Source: Tessaracoccus sp. SD287
Lineage (GTDB): Bacteria > Actinomycetota > Actinomycetes > Propionibacteriales > Propionibacteriaceae
Length of the DNA stretch: 64,000 nt
Direction of reading: 5' to 3'
NCBI RefSeq assembly: GCF_017355265.1
Contig: NZ_JADIJQ010000003.1
Span: 93,279 to 157,278, forward strand
Positions 8,853-17,547 of the stretch are shown one piece after another; positions within the stretch are counted from its first letter, which is position 1, and the number at the start of each line of letters is the position of its first letter. The position numbers and the translations under genes were made by a program. Under the pieces are notes generated by a model. That model saw only the letters and a list, made by a program, of their open reading frames with translations, was not told the origin of the DNA and did no database searches.

Positions 8853-10655
8853 TCAGGCGTCCTTCTTCTCCGCGTCGGACTTCTTGACCTCGGGCTTGAA
8901 GTCCACGCCGGCCTCCTTGCGCTGCTGCGCAGTGATGGGTGCCGGGGCCTGGGTCAGCGGGTCGTAGCCATTGCCCGTCTTGGGGAAGGCGATCACCTCA
9001 CGGATCGACTCCAGCCCCGCCAACAGCATGACGATGCGGTCCCAGCCAAAGGCAATGCCGCCGTGCGGCGGGGCGCCGAAGGCGAAGGCGTCCAGCAGGA
9101 AGCCGAACTTCTCCTGGGCGGTCTCCGCGTCAATGCCCATCACCTTGAACACGCGCTCCTGCACGTCGCGGCGGTGGATACGGATCGAACCGCCGCCGAT
9201 CTCGTTGCCATTGCAGACCATGTCGTAGGCGTAGGCCAGGGCCTCACCGGGGTTCGTGTCAAAGGTGTCCATGAACTCGGGCTTGGGCGAGGTGAACGCG
9301 TGGTGCACGGCCGTCCAGGCACCCTCACCGACGGCCACGTCACCCGAGGCGACGGCCTCGTTGGCGGGCTGGAACAGCGGCGCGTCGACCACCCACAGGA
9401 AACTCCAGGCCGACTCATCGATCATGCCGGTGCGCACGGCGATCTCGACCCGGGCAGCGCCCAGCAGTTCCTGGGAAGCGGTGCGGGCACCGGCCGCGAA
9501 GAAGATGCAGTCGCCGGGCTGGGCGCCGGTGGCGCTCGCCAGTCCGTCGCGCTCCGCGTCGGTCAGGTTCTTGGCGACCGGACCGCCCAGCTCGCCCTCC
9601 GCCGACAGGGTGACATAGGCGAGCCCCTTGGCGCCGCGCTGCTTGGCCCATTCCTGCCAGGCGTCGAACGTGCGGCGCGGCTGGTCGGCGCCACCGGGCA
9701 TCACGACGGCACCGACGTAGGGGGCCTGGAACACTCGGAAGCCCGTGTCGGCGAAGTACGCCGTCAATTCGGTGATCGGGTTCTCGAAGCGCAGGTCGGG
9801 CTTGTCCGAGCCGTACTTGTCCATCGCGTCGGCAAAGGTCATCCGCGGGAACGGGGTCGGCAGGTCGATCCCCTTCAGCGACCAGATCTCCTTGACGATG
9901 GCCTCGCCGAGTTCGATCACGTCGTCCTGGTCGACGAAGCTCATCTCGACGTCCAGCTGGGTGAACTCGGGCTGGCGATCGGCGCGGAAGTCCTCGTCGC
10001 GGTAGCAGCGAGCGATCTGGTAGTAGCGCTCCATGCCGGCCACCATCAGCAGCTGCTTGAACAGCTGGGGGCTCTGCGGCAGGGCATACCAGGAGCCGGG
10101 CGCCAGTCGAGCCGGCACCACGAAGTCGCGGGCACCCTCGGGGGTGGAGCGGGTCAGGGTGGGCGTCTCGATCTCGACGAAGTCGCGCTCACCCAGCACC
10201 TTGCGGGCAGCGGCGTTCACCCTGGAACGCAACCGCAGCGCCTCGCCCTGCTGCGGGCGACGCAGGTCCAGGTAGCGGTGGCGCAGCCGCGCCTCCTCAC
10301 CGACGGTGATCCGCTCGTCGATCTGGAAGGGCAGCGGTGCCGAGGGGTTCAACACCTCCATGCTGGTGATGGCCACCTCGATCTCGCCCGAGGGCAGGTC
10401 GGGGTTGGCATTGCCATCGGGGCGCAGTTCGACGACCCCGTCGACCCGCAGGCAGAACTCGTTGCGCAGGTCATGGGCTCCGGACGCCTCAAGCAGTTCG
10501 TCACGGATGACGACCTGGCAGATGCCGGACGCGTCGCGCAGGTCGATGAAGGCCACACCACCGTGGTCTCGTCGACGGCCGACCCAGCCGGCCAGGGTGA
10601 CGCTCTGGCCAACATGCTCGGCGCGCAGCCGTCCGGCTTCATGAGTGCGAATCAC
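8853..10655 (-). CDS. aspS: Aspartate--tRNA ligase (bacterial type)
   Basis: Charges tRNA-Asp in the cytoplasm. 600 aa, as expected for bacterial AspRS with the GAD insertion. N-terminal OB fold for the anticodon (about residues 1-110, [15 protein letters not shown]), class II core with RHRYLDLRR and [10 protein letters not shown], aspartate/ATP contacts in [11 protein letters not shown] and [19 protein letters not shown] domain, and motif 3 GGIAFGWDR near the end, then a Lys-rich tail ([10 protein letters not shown]). The GTG at 10655 follows a GAAGGGA site at 5-nt spacing. Because gatCAB is also present, whether this AspRS also charges tRNA-Asn is worth asking; the sequence alone does not settle it. 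Confidence 0.95.
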   Translation of the reverse strand: MIRTHEAGRLRAEHVGQSVTLAGWVGRRRDHGGVAFIDLRDASGICQVVIRDELLEASGAHDLRNEFCLRVDGVVELRPDGNANPDLPSGEIEVAITSMEVLNPSAPLPFQIDERITVGEEARLRHRYLDLRRPQQGEALRLRSRVNAAARKVLGERDFVEIETPTLTRSTPEGARDFVVPARLAPGSWYALPQSPQLFKQLLMVAGMERYYQIARCYRDEDFRADRQPEFTQLDVEMSFVDQDDVIELGEAIVKEIWSLKGIDLPTPFPRMTFADAMDKYGSDKPDLRFENPITELTAYFADTGFRVFQAPYVGAVVMPGGADQPRRTFDAWQEWAKQRGAKGLAYVTLSAEGELGGPVAKNLTDAERDGLASATGAQPGDCIFFAAGARTASQELLGAARVEIAVRTGMIDESAWSFLWVVDAPLFQPANEAVASGDVAVGEGAWTAVHHAFTSPKPEFMDTFDTNPGEALAYAYDMVCNGNEIGGGSIRIHRRDVQERVFKVMGIDAETAQEKFGFLLDAFAFGAPPHGGIAFGWDRIVMLLAGLESIREVIAFPKTGNGYDPLTQAPAPITAQQRKEAGVDFKPEVKKSDAEKKDA

Positions 10656-10744
10656 GGTATTCCCTTCGTGTGCCCCCGCATAGACGGTGCGGGGAACGGT
10701 GTCGTGTGGTGCCCGGCCAGCCTACCGGCTTAGGCGTGGGTGGC

Positions 10745-12082
10745 TCAGGAGTGGGCGGCGGGCAGCACCCGCAGCCAGTGGTCCTCGGCGGGCGGGGTCC
10801 ACGAGGCTGCGTCGGCGGCGGACTGCTCACCGGTGCGGATGTCCTTGACCTCGCCGGTCATTCCCCCGAACCAGACGAACGGGATGCCGCGCCGATCGGC
10901 CTGGCGAATCTGCTTGCCGAACTTGTCGGGCTTGGACGCCACCTCACAGGGGATGTCGCGGGCCCGCAACGCGGACGCGACCGCGACGGCGGTGGCCCGC
11001 TCGGCCTCGTCGTCGACGGCAATGTAGACCGCGCTCGGCACCGACCGTGAGGCCTGCAGGGCATGCTTGGCCAGCAGCGGCACCAGCATCCGGGTGACAC
11101 CGACGGTGATGCCGACACCGGGGAAGGTCACCTTCCCGTCACTGGCCAGCGAGTCGTAGCGGCCGCCGGCCGAGACCGAGCCCAGCGACTCCCAGCCGAC
11201 CATCTCGGTTTCGAAGACCGAACCGGTGTAGTAGTCCAGTCCACGGGCAATGCGCAGGTCGGCAACGATGCGCCCCGGGAACCGGGCAGAGACTTGGCTG
11301 ACCAGTTCGGCGAGCTCGGCGATGCCCTCCTCCAGCAGGTCGTTGCTGACCCCCAGCGCACGGACCTGGTCGGCGAAAGAGGCGTCCGCGGTGGTGATGC
11401 CTGCCAGCGCCAGCACGGCGTCGGTCTGCTCTGGGTTCAGGCCCAGGTCGTCGGCCAGCAGCTGCGCGACGCCGGCGCGTCCGATCTTGTCGAGCTTGTC
11501 GACGCGCTGGATCACCGCCAGCGGGTCGGCCACGCCGAGTCCGGTGTAGAACCCCTGGGCGAGCTTGCGGTTGTTGGCGTGCATCAGCACCGGCGGCAGG
11601 CCCAGTTCGGTGTGCAGTCGTTCCAGCGCCTCCAGCGCCACCAGCACGACCTCCACGTCGTGGTGGGTGGGCAGGGTGTCCTGCCCGACGATGTCGATGT
11701 CGGCCTGGCAGAACTCGCGGTAGCGACCCTCCTGGGGACGCTCGCCGCGCCACGCCTTCTGGATCTGGTGGCGACGGAAGGGGAAGACCAGGTGGCCGGA
11801 GTTCTCCAGCACGTAGCGGGCGAACGGGACGGTCAGGTCGAAGTGCAGGCCCAGCTCGGCAGCGTCGTCCTCGGCGGCGTGCAACCGCTGAACCGTGTAG
11901 ACCTCTTTGGTGATCTCGCCCTTGCGCGAGAGCTGGTCGAGCGGCTCCACGGCGCGGGTCTCGATCCGGCCGAAGCCGTGCAGGGCAAAGGTGTGGCGCA
12001 AGCTGTCCTGGACGGCCTGCTCGACGGCCGAGGCTGCGGGCAGGAATTCGGGGAACCCTGACAAGGGCTTGGGACGTGCCAC
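10745..12082 (-). CDS. hisS: Histidine--tRNA ligase
   Basis: Charges tRNA-His. 445 aa. Seen: class II motif 2 region (KAWRGERPQEGRYREFCQ with QADIDIVG), the histidine-binding RGLDYYTGSVFE, motif 3 (GVGITVGVTRML), and a C-terminal anticodon-binding domain. I chose the GTG at 12082 (MARPKPLSGFPEF) because a GAGGA site lies 6 nt before it; the TTG at 12088 would leave only 1 nt. A TAGAGT hexamer at 12140-12145 could be the -10, giving a leader of about 50 nt. Lies 89 bp before aspS in the direction of transcription. Confidence 0.95.
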   Translation of the reverse strand: MARPKPLSGFPEFLPAASAVEQAVQDSLRHTFALHGFGRIETRAVEPLDQLSRKGEITKEVYTVQRLHAAEDDAAELGLHFDLTVPFARYVLENSGHLVFPFRRHQIQKAWRGERPQEGRYREFCQADIDIVGQDTLPTHHDVEVVLVALEALERLHTELGLPPVLMHANNRKLAQGFYTGLGVADPLAVIQRVDKLDKIGRAGVAQLLADDLGLNPEQTDAVLALAGITTADASFADQVRALGVSNDLLEEGIAELAELVSQVSARFPGRIVADLRIARGLDYYTGSVFETEMVGWESLGSVSAGGRYDSLASDGKVTFPGVGITVGVTRMLVPLLAKHALQASRSVPSAVYIAVDDEAERATAVAVASALRARDIPCEVASKPDKFGKQIRQADRRGIPFVWFGGMTGEVKDIRTGEQSAADAASWTPPAEDHWLRVLPAAHS

Positions 12083-12223
12083 GAACAATCCTCACGATTC
12101 GATGACGATGCTTGACGCCGAGGGGCGCCTGACCGGGCCACTCTACCGGTCGTTCACTTGCCCGTTCGATGTGGATTCGGTCCGTGTCCTCACCCGGGTG
12201 TGCCGTGAACGGTCAGGATCGGG

Positions 12224-12229
12224 CAAGAT
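12224..12229 (+). promoter_or_regulatory. -10 hexamer of a leaderless promoter for the DUF349 gene
   Basis: CAAGAT, then 6 nt, then the ATG at 12236. The neighbouring ATG at 12230 touches the hexamer, so 12236 is the better start if the transcript is leaderless. Confidence 0.4.
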
Positions 12230-12235
12230 ATGCCC

Positions 12236-13480
12236 ATGAGCGAAACGACACGTCCCCATGACTTCGGTCGGGTGGACCCGGATGGAACCGTCTACGTCAC
12301 CACCGCAGAGGGGGAACGCAGCGTGGGGCAGGTGCCCGACGTCGACCCCAGCGAGGCGCTGGAGTTCTACGTCCGGCGATACCGCTCCCTGGAGACCGAG
12401 GTCGACCTGCTGACGGCGCGCGTGGGTTCGGGTGCCGTCAATCCCGACGAGGCACGACGTTCCATCAAGACGCTGCGTGAGCACATCACCGAGGCGAACG
12501 CGGTCGGCGACCTGCCCGCGCTGTTGGCGAAGCTGGACGCCCTGGAGCCGACCCTGGCCGCGGCCAACGAGCAGCGCAAGGCCGAGAAGGCCGCCGCCCA
12601 GGCGCGCACCAAGGACGCCAAGGAGGCCATGGTCGCCGAGGCCGAGAAGCTGTCCCAGGGCAATGACTGGCGTGGCGGGGTGAACCGTTTCCGGGCGCTG
12701 CTCGACGAGTGGAAGGCGCTGCCGCGCATCGACCGTGCCACCGACGACGAGCTGTGGCACCGGTTCAGCTCGGCCCGCACCACCTACACCCGTCGTCGCA
12801 AGGCCCAGTTCGCCGAGCAGAACGAGACCCGCGCTGCCGCCCAGACGAAGAAGGAAGCCATCATCGAGGAGGCCAGGGCGCTGGCCGACTCCACCGACTG
12901 GGGCCCGACCTCGGGTGCCTTCCGCGACCTGATGACACGCTGGAAGGCGGCCGGTGCCGCCCCGCGCGCCGTCGAGGACAAGCTGTGGACCGAGTTCCGC
13001 AGCATCCAGGACACCTTCTTCAGCGCCCGCACGGCCGCGCAGTCCGAGCAGGACGCCGAGTTCCAGGGCAACCTGACCGCCAAGCTGGCGCTGCTCGACG
13101 AGGCCGAGGCGACCATTCTTCCGGTCACCGACCTGCAGACGGCCCGCGCCGCCTTCCGCGACTTCCTGGCGAAGTTCAACGAACTGGGCAAGGTCCCCCG
13201 CGACTCCATCCGCAGCGTGGACGACCGCGTCCGCACCATCGAGCGGGCCGTCAAGGACGCCGAGGATGCCGAGTGGAAGCGCACCGACCCCGAGGCGCGG
13301 GAACGGGCCCAGGACACGGTGGACATGTTCACCGCGCAGATCGAGAAGCTCGAGAAGCAGGCTGCCGAGGCGGAGGCCGCGGGTCACCAGAAGAAGCTGC
13401 GTGAGGCGCGCAACTCCATCGCTGCCTGCCAGGCGTGGCTCGACCAGGCCAAGGCGACCCTGGCGGAGTTCAGCGCCTGA
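12236..13480 (+). CDS. DUF349 domain protein
   Basis: 414 aa (416 if the ATG two codons upstream is used). Almost wholly charged and alpha-helical, with repeated DUF349 units: helices marked by W-x-x-LP or W-K-A (EWKALPRIDRATDDELWHRF, then RWKAAGAAPRAVEDKLWTEF), and a third weaker unit, ending in a coiled coil (about residues 360-414). The beginning (HDFGRVDPDGTVYVTT) is typical of the actinobacterial version found near hisS and rel. No enzyme motif or signal peptide. Function unknown; DUF349 proteins are usually cytoplasmic. Convergent with rel, stops 11 bp apart. Confidence 0.88.
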   Translation: MSETTRPHDFGRVDPDGTVYVTTAEGERSVGQVPDVDPSEALEFYVRRYRSLETEVDLLTARVGSGAVNPDEARRSIKTLREHITEANAVGDLPALLAKLDALEPTLAAANEQRKAEKAAAQARTKDAKEAMVAEAEKLSQGNDWRGGVNRFRALLDEWKALPRIDRATDDELWHRFSSARTTYTRRRKAQFAEQNETRAAAQTKKEAIIEEARALADSTDWGPTSGAFRDLMTRWKAAGAAPRAVEDKLWTEFRSIQDTFFSARTAAQSEQDAEFQGNLTAKLALLDEAEATILPVTDLQTARAAFRDFLAKFNELGKVPRDSIRSVDDRVRTIERAVKDAEDAEWKRTDPEARERAQDTVDMFTAQIEKLEKQAAEAEAAGHQKKLREARNSIAACQAWLDQAKATLAEFSA

Positions 13481-13491
13481 GCCGCCCGGGC

Positions 13492-15840
13492 CTACTGGCC
13501 CACCCGGTAGACGTCGTAGATGCCGGGAATGCGCTTGAGCAGCGCCACCACGTGTTCGAGGTGGCGCGGGTCGGCGGCCTCAAAGGTCAGCTTGATCTTG
13601 AAGGTCTGGTCACGGGTCGCGGCCATGGAGACCGAGACGATGTTGATGTGCTGCTCGGCGAGCAGCCTGGTCACGTCCGAGAGCATGCCGGCGCGGTCGA
13701 GTCCCTCGACCTGGATGCCGACCAGGAACGACTGGCTCTTGCCCACCGCCCAGGCCACGTCGACGATGCGCTCGGGCTGCATCAGCAGGTTTGAGACGTT
13801 GGTGCAGTCACGACGATGCACCGAGACACCCTCACCGCGGGTGACGAACCCGACGATCGTGTCCCCCGGCAGCGGCGTGCAGCACTTGGCCAGCTTGACC
13901 CACACCGAGCTGTCGCCGGCGACCTCGATGCCGACGTCATTGGAGGGACGACGATGACGCCGCGAGCTGATCGACTCCTCCTCGAAGGACTCCGCGGCGG
14001 TCTCCTCGACTCCCCCACCCAGTTCGATGAGTCGGTCCACGACGTGCTGCGCCCCAATGGTGCCCTCACCGACGGCGGCGTACAGCGCCTCGATGCCCGC
14101 CACCTTGAGGTCCTCGGCGACCGCCGCCAGGTACTCGGCGGTCAGCAGGTGCTTCAGCGGCATGTTCGAGCGCCGCAGCCGACGGGCGATCAGGTCCTTG
14201 CCCTGGTCGATCGACTCCTCGCGACGCTCCTTGGTGAAGTGGTGCCTGATCTTCGACTTCGCCCGCGGGCTCTGGACGAAGCTCAACCAGTCGCGGGACG
14301 GGCCGGCGTCGGGCGCCTTGGAGGTCAACACCTCCACGACGTCCCCGTTGTCAAGGATCGAGTCGAGGCTCACCAGTCGCTGGTTCACCCGCGCGCCAAT
14401 GGTCCGGTTGCCCACCTCGGTGTGCACGGCGTAGGCGAAGTCGACGGGGGTGGAGTTGACCGGCAGGGCCATCACGTCCCCCTTGGGCGTGAAGACGTAG
14501 ACCTCGGCCGAGTTGATCTCGAAACGCAGCGAGTCCAGGAACTCACCGGGGTCGTCGGTCTCGTGCGACCACTGGTTGAGGGCGTGGACCCACGACAGTT
14601 CGGTGTGCTCGACCGGACGGCTGCCCTGCTTGTACTTCCAGTGGGCGGCGACGCCGAACTCGGCGCGGCGGTGCATGTCGTGGGTACGGATCTGCAGTTC
14701 GATGGGCTTCTGGTCTGGCCCCAGCACGGTCGTGTGCAGGGACTGGTACATGTTGAACTTCGGCAGCGCGATGTAGTCCTTGAACCTGCCCGGCAGCGGG
14801 CTCCACCGCTCGTGCATGACGCCCAGCACCTGGTAGCACTCGGCCGGGGTCTGGACCAGGATGCGGATGCCGACCAGGTCGTAGATGTCGCCGAACTCTC
14901 GTCCCCGCACGACCATCTTCTGGTAGATCGAATAGTAGTGCTTGAGTCGCCCGTAGACGGTCGCCTTCACCCCTGCGTCCTTGAGGTCGGACTGGATCTG
15001 GCCGATCACCTGGCGCAGTTGCTGGTCGCGCTTGGGCGCCTGGTCGGCGACCAGGTGGACGATCTCGTCATAGATCTTGGGCTGCATCGTCGAGAAGGCG
15101 AGGTCCTCGAGTTCCCACTTGACGGTGTTCATGCCCAGCCGGTGGGCCAGCGGTGCGAAGATTTCGAGGGTCTCGCGGGCAATGCGGTTCTGCTTGTCAG
15201 GACGCAGGAAGCTGAGGGTGCGCATGTTGTGCAGGCGGTCTGCGAGCTTGATCACCAGCACCCGGATGTCGCGGCTCATCGCGATCACCATCTTGCGCAG
15301 CGTCTCGGCCTTCGCCGAGTCGCCATAGGTGACCTTGTCCAGCTTGGTCACCCCGTCGACCAGTGCCGCGACCTCTTCACCGAAGTCGGCCGTCAGCTGC
15401 TCCATCGTGTAGCTGGTGTCCTCGACGGTGTCGTGCAACAGTGCCGCGCACAGCGTCGGCTCGGTCATGCCGAGTTCGGCCAGGATCAGGGTCACCGCCA
15501 GCGGGTGGGTGATGTAGGGGTCGCCCGACTTGCGCAACTGGCCGCGGTGGTAGTGCTCGGCGGTGCGGTAGGCACGTTCGACGATCGTCAGGTCGGCCTT
15601 GGGATGGTTGGTCCGGATGACGTTGAACAGCGGGTCAAGGACGGCAGACTGGGGGGACTTCACCGCCCCGATCCGGGCCAGGCGCTGGCGCATTCGCAGC
15701 CGGGGCTGCTCGGGACTGGCCGTGAACCGGGGGGCGGGGCTGGCCGCGGGACGCTCCCCGGGCGGCGGTGCCGGGGGGCTCTGCGGCGAGGTGCCCAGCT
15801 GCGAGGTGATGGGCACGTCGGAGGCCTGGTGAGTACTCAT
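13492..15840 (-). CDS. relA: Bifunctional (p)ppGpp synthetase/hydrolase (Rel)
   Basis: Makes and degrades the alarmone (p)ppGpp in response to starvation. 782 aa, full length. N-terminal HD hydrolase domain with LLHDTVEDT; synthetase domain with RFKDYIALPK, the RFKD form found in bifunctional Rel rather than the EFDD form of monofunctional RelA; TGS domain (VYVFTPKGDVMALP); zinc-finger region with KCCTPLPGD; C-terminal ACT domain (QVEGLDRAGMLSDVT). The ATG at 15840 follows AGGAGG. A TAGACT at 15895-15900 is a possible own promoter within the 67-bp gap to the channel gene. Confidence 0.96.
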   Translation of the reverse strand: MSTHQASDVPITSQLGTSPQSPPAPPPGERPAASPAPRFTASPEQPRLRMRQRLARIGAVKSPQSAVLDPLFNVIRTNHPKADLTIVERAYRTAEHYHRGQLRKSGDPYITHPLAVTLILAELGMTEPTLCAALLHDTVEDTSYTMEQLTADFGEEVAALVDGVTKLDKVTYGDSAKAETLRKMVIAMSRDIRVLVIKLADRLHNMRTLSFLRPDKQNRIARETLEIFAPLAHRLGMNTVKWELEDLAFSTMQPKIYDEIVHLVADQAPKRDQQLRQVIGQIQSDLKDAGVKATVYGRLKHYYSIYQKMVVRGREFGDIYDLVGIRILVQTPAECYQVLGVMHERWSPLPGRFKDYIALPKFNMYQSLHTTVLGPDQKPIELQIRTHDMHRRAEFGVAAHWKYKQGSRPVEHTELSWVHALNQWSHETDDPGEFLDSLRFEINSAEVYVFTPKGDVMALPVNSTPVDFAYAVHTEVGNRTIGARVNQRLVSLDSILDNGDVVEVLTSKAPDAGPSRDWLSFVQSPRAKSKIRHHFTKERREESIDQGKDLIARRLRRSNMPLKHLLTAEYLAAVAEDLKVAGIEALYAAVGEGTIGAQHVVDRLIELGGGVEETAAESFEEESISSRRHRRPSNDVGIEVAGDSSVWVKLAKCCTPLPGDTIVGFVTRGEGVSVHRRDCTNVSNLLMQPERIVDVAWAVGKSQSFLVGIQVEGLDRAGMLSDVTRLLAEQHINIVSVSMAATRDQTFKIKLTFEAADPRHLEHVVALLKRIPGIYDVYRVGQ

Positions 15841-15894
15841 GAGGTCCTCCTGTCTGCGGCGGCGACGTCATGGATTGACGCGACCCGATTGTCA

Positions 15895-15900
15895 AGTCTA
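15895..15900 (-). promoter_or_regulatory. Candidate -10 hexamer upstream of rel
   Basis: TAGACT on the minus strand, 54 nt upstream of the rel ATG. A TTGACA overlaps just downstream, so a second start is possible. This could give rel expression independent of the sec-apt operon. Confidence 0.35.
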
Positions 15901-15907
15901 ACCAGAA

Positions 15908-17008
15908 CTAGAAATCATCGCCCTTGCTGATCACCGGCTGCTGGACGCCACTGGAGGCGCGCCGCACGATCACCAGCCGGTCACCGGCCTGCAGGGTGCT
16001 CACGGTGGAGTCGAAGTAGCGCCGCAGGGTGTCATTGCGGACCACCGCCAGCACCCGCTCCCCCTGGATCTGCTGCGGGCTCAGTCCGACCTCGTCGGCG
16101 GTGATCTGGCGCTCGAGGACCTCCAGGCCCTCACCGCTGGACAGGAGGTCCTCCATTACCGCCCCGACGTGCGGGTTCACGCTGGACAGCCCCATCAGGC
16201 GGCCCACGGCGTCCGAACTGGTCACGACCTGGTCGGCGCCCGACTGGCGCAGCAGCGGCACGTTGTCCTGTTCACGCACCGCCACCACGATGCGGGCCCG
16301 CGGGTTGAGCTGGCGCACCGTCAGCACGGTGAGGATGGCAGTGGCGTCCCGGTCGAGGGTGATGATGACTTCGCGCGCCTTGGTGATCTCGGCTCGGCGC
16401 AGCAGGTCACGTTCGGTGGCATCACCCAGGAAGGCGGCCAGGCTGTCGTGGTTGGCGGAGGTCACCGCACTGGCATCGTCGTCGATCACCACGATCTTGT
16501 CGGTGCTGATGCCGTGGCGCAGCAGGGTGGCGACGGCGCTGCGTCCCTTGGTGCCGTAGCCGATGACGACGGTGTGGTTGCGCATGGTCTTCCTCCAGGC
16601 AGAGTCGCGCATGCCGCGTCGGCCCTCGTTGGCGAGCACTTCCAGGGTGGTGCCGACCAACAGCACCAGGAAGGCGATGCGCAGCGGGGTGACCAGCACG
16701 GCATTGATCAGGCGGGCGTGGGGGGCCAGCGGGGTGATGTCGCCGTACCCGGTGGTGGTGACGGTCACCGTGGAGTAGTACAGGGCGTCGATGAAGCTGA
16801 CCCCGTCGCCGGCCACGTTGTCCACGTAGGAGCCGCGGTCGAACCAGATGATCATGGTGGAGGCGACCAACAGCAGCATGGCCATCACGATCCGGCGCAG
16901 CAGCTCCCTCACGGGGCTGCGCCCCTGCCGCTGCGGCAGGCTCACCAGCGCCACGTCACGCCAGCTGCGTGGCGCCTCGGCCCCGTCGCGGGACGACTTG
17001 CGGGCCAT
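15908..17008 (-). CDS. Two-TM potassium channel with RCK (TrkA-N) domain
   Basis: 366 aa. An N-terminal cytoplasmic arm is followed by TM1 (IVMAMLLLVASTMIIWF, about residues 41-57), a pore helix and selectivity filter TTTGYGD (about 85-91), TM2 (about 100-123), then a cytoplasmic RCK domain with a Rossmann motif (VVIGYGTKGRSA) and a C-terminal RCK-C region that would bind the regulatory ligand. Same layout as MthK-like channels. The ATG is 5 bp after the apt stop, so it belongs to the yajC-secD-secF-apt string, inserted where many actinobacteria go directly from apt to rel. The ligand cannot be told from the sequence. Confidence 0.9.
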   Translation of the reverse strand: MARKSSRDGAEAPRSWRDVALVSLPQRQGRSPVRELLRRIVMAMLLLVASTMIIWFDRGSYVDNVAGDGVSFIDALYYSTVTVTTTGYGDITPLAPHARLINAVLVTPLRIAFLVLLVGTTLEVLANEGRRGMRDSAWRKTMRNHTVVIGYGTKGRSAVATLLRHGISTDKIVVIDDDASAVTSANHDSLAAFLGDATERDLLRRAEITKAREVIITLDRDATAILTVLTVRQLNPRARIVVAVREQDNVPLLRQSGADQVVTSSDAVGRLMGLSSVNPHVGAVMEDLLSSGEGLEVLERQITADEVGLSPQQIQGERVLAVVRNDTLRRYFDSTVSTLQAGDRLVIVRRASSGVQQPVISKGDDF

Positions 17009-17013
17009 CGGAA

Positions 17014-17544
17014 TCAGACGGTCAGGACGGGGCTGCAGGTGTCGATGCCGTCGGCCAACAGCCGTTCACGCCCGCCGAGGAAGCCAAGCTCCAGGACGAC
17101 GCCGACGTGGACGAGTTCCGCGCCCAGTTGGCGCAGCAGCCGGGCGGTGGCGCTGATCGTGCCGCCAGTGGCCAGCACGTCGTCGATGACCATGACCCGC
17201 GAGCCCGGCTTGATGGCGTCGCGGTGCACGTTCAGGGTCTCCTCGCCGTACTCGAGGGCAAAGGACTCCTCGAAGACGGCCCGGGGCAGCTTGCCGGGCT
17301 TGCGCACCGGCACGAAGCCAGCGTGCAGGCGCAACGCCACGGGCGCGGCGAAGATGAATCCGCGCGCCTCCATGCCGACCACCACGTCGATGCGCTCCGG
17401 GGCATCCTCCACGAGCGCAGCGATGGTCGCCTCGAAACCCTCTGGCGAGGCCAGCAGCGGGGTGATGTCCTTGAAGGTCACGCCGGGCTTGGGGAAGTCC
17501 TCGACGTCGTGGATCAGCGACTTGATCAGTTCGAGATTGGACAT
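17014..17544 (-). CDS. apt: Adenine phosphoribosyltransferase
   Basis: Salvages adenine with PRPP to AMP in the cytoplasm. 176 aa, typical. Seen: FPKPGVTFKDITPLL near the N-terminus (adenine/AMP contact), GMEARGFIFAAPVA, and the PRPP-binding loop VMVIDDVLATGGT at about 138-150. Start ATG lies 3 bp after the secF stop. Position between secF and rel is conserved in actinobacteria. Confidence 0.95.
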   Translation of the reverse strand: MSNLELIKSLIHDVEDFPKPGVTFKDITPLLASPEGFEATIAALVEDAPERIDVVVGMEARGFIFAAPVALRLHAGFVPVRKPGKLPRAVFEESFALEYGEETLNVHRDAIKPGSRVMVIDDVLATGGTISATARLLRQLGAELVHVGVVLELGFLGGRERLLADGIDTCSPVLTV

Positions 17545-17547
17545 GGC

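Noticed and set aside
12143..13387. 414-codon minus-strand frame opposite the DUF349 gene
   Set aside because: Leu/Gly/Val/Arg-rich antisense; the DUF349 protein has clear repeats and a promoter.
13816..15930. 704-codon plus-strand frame
   Set aside because: Lies opposite rel, lacks motifs and a ribosome site; a product of GC-rich codon bias.
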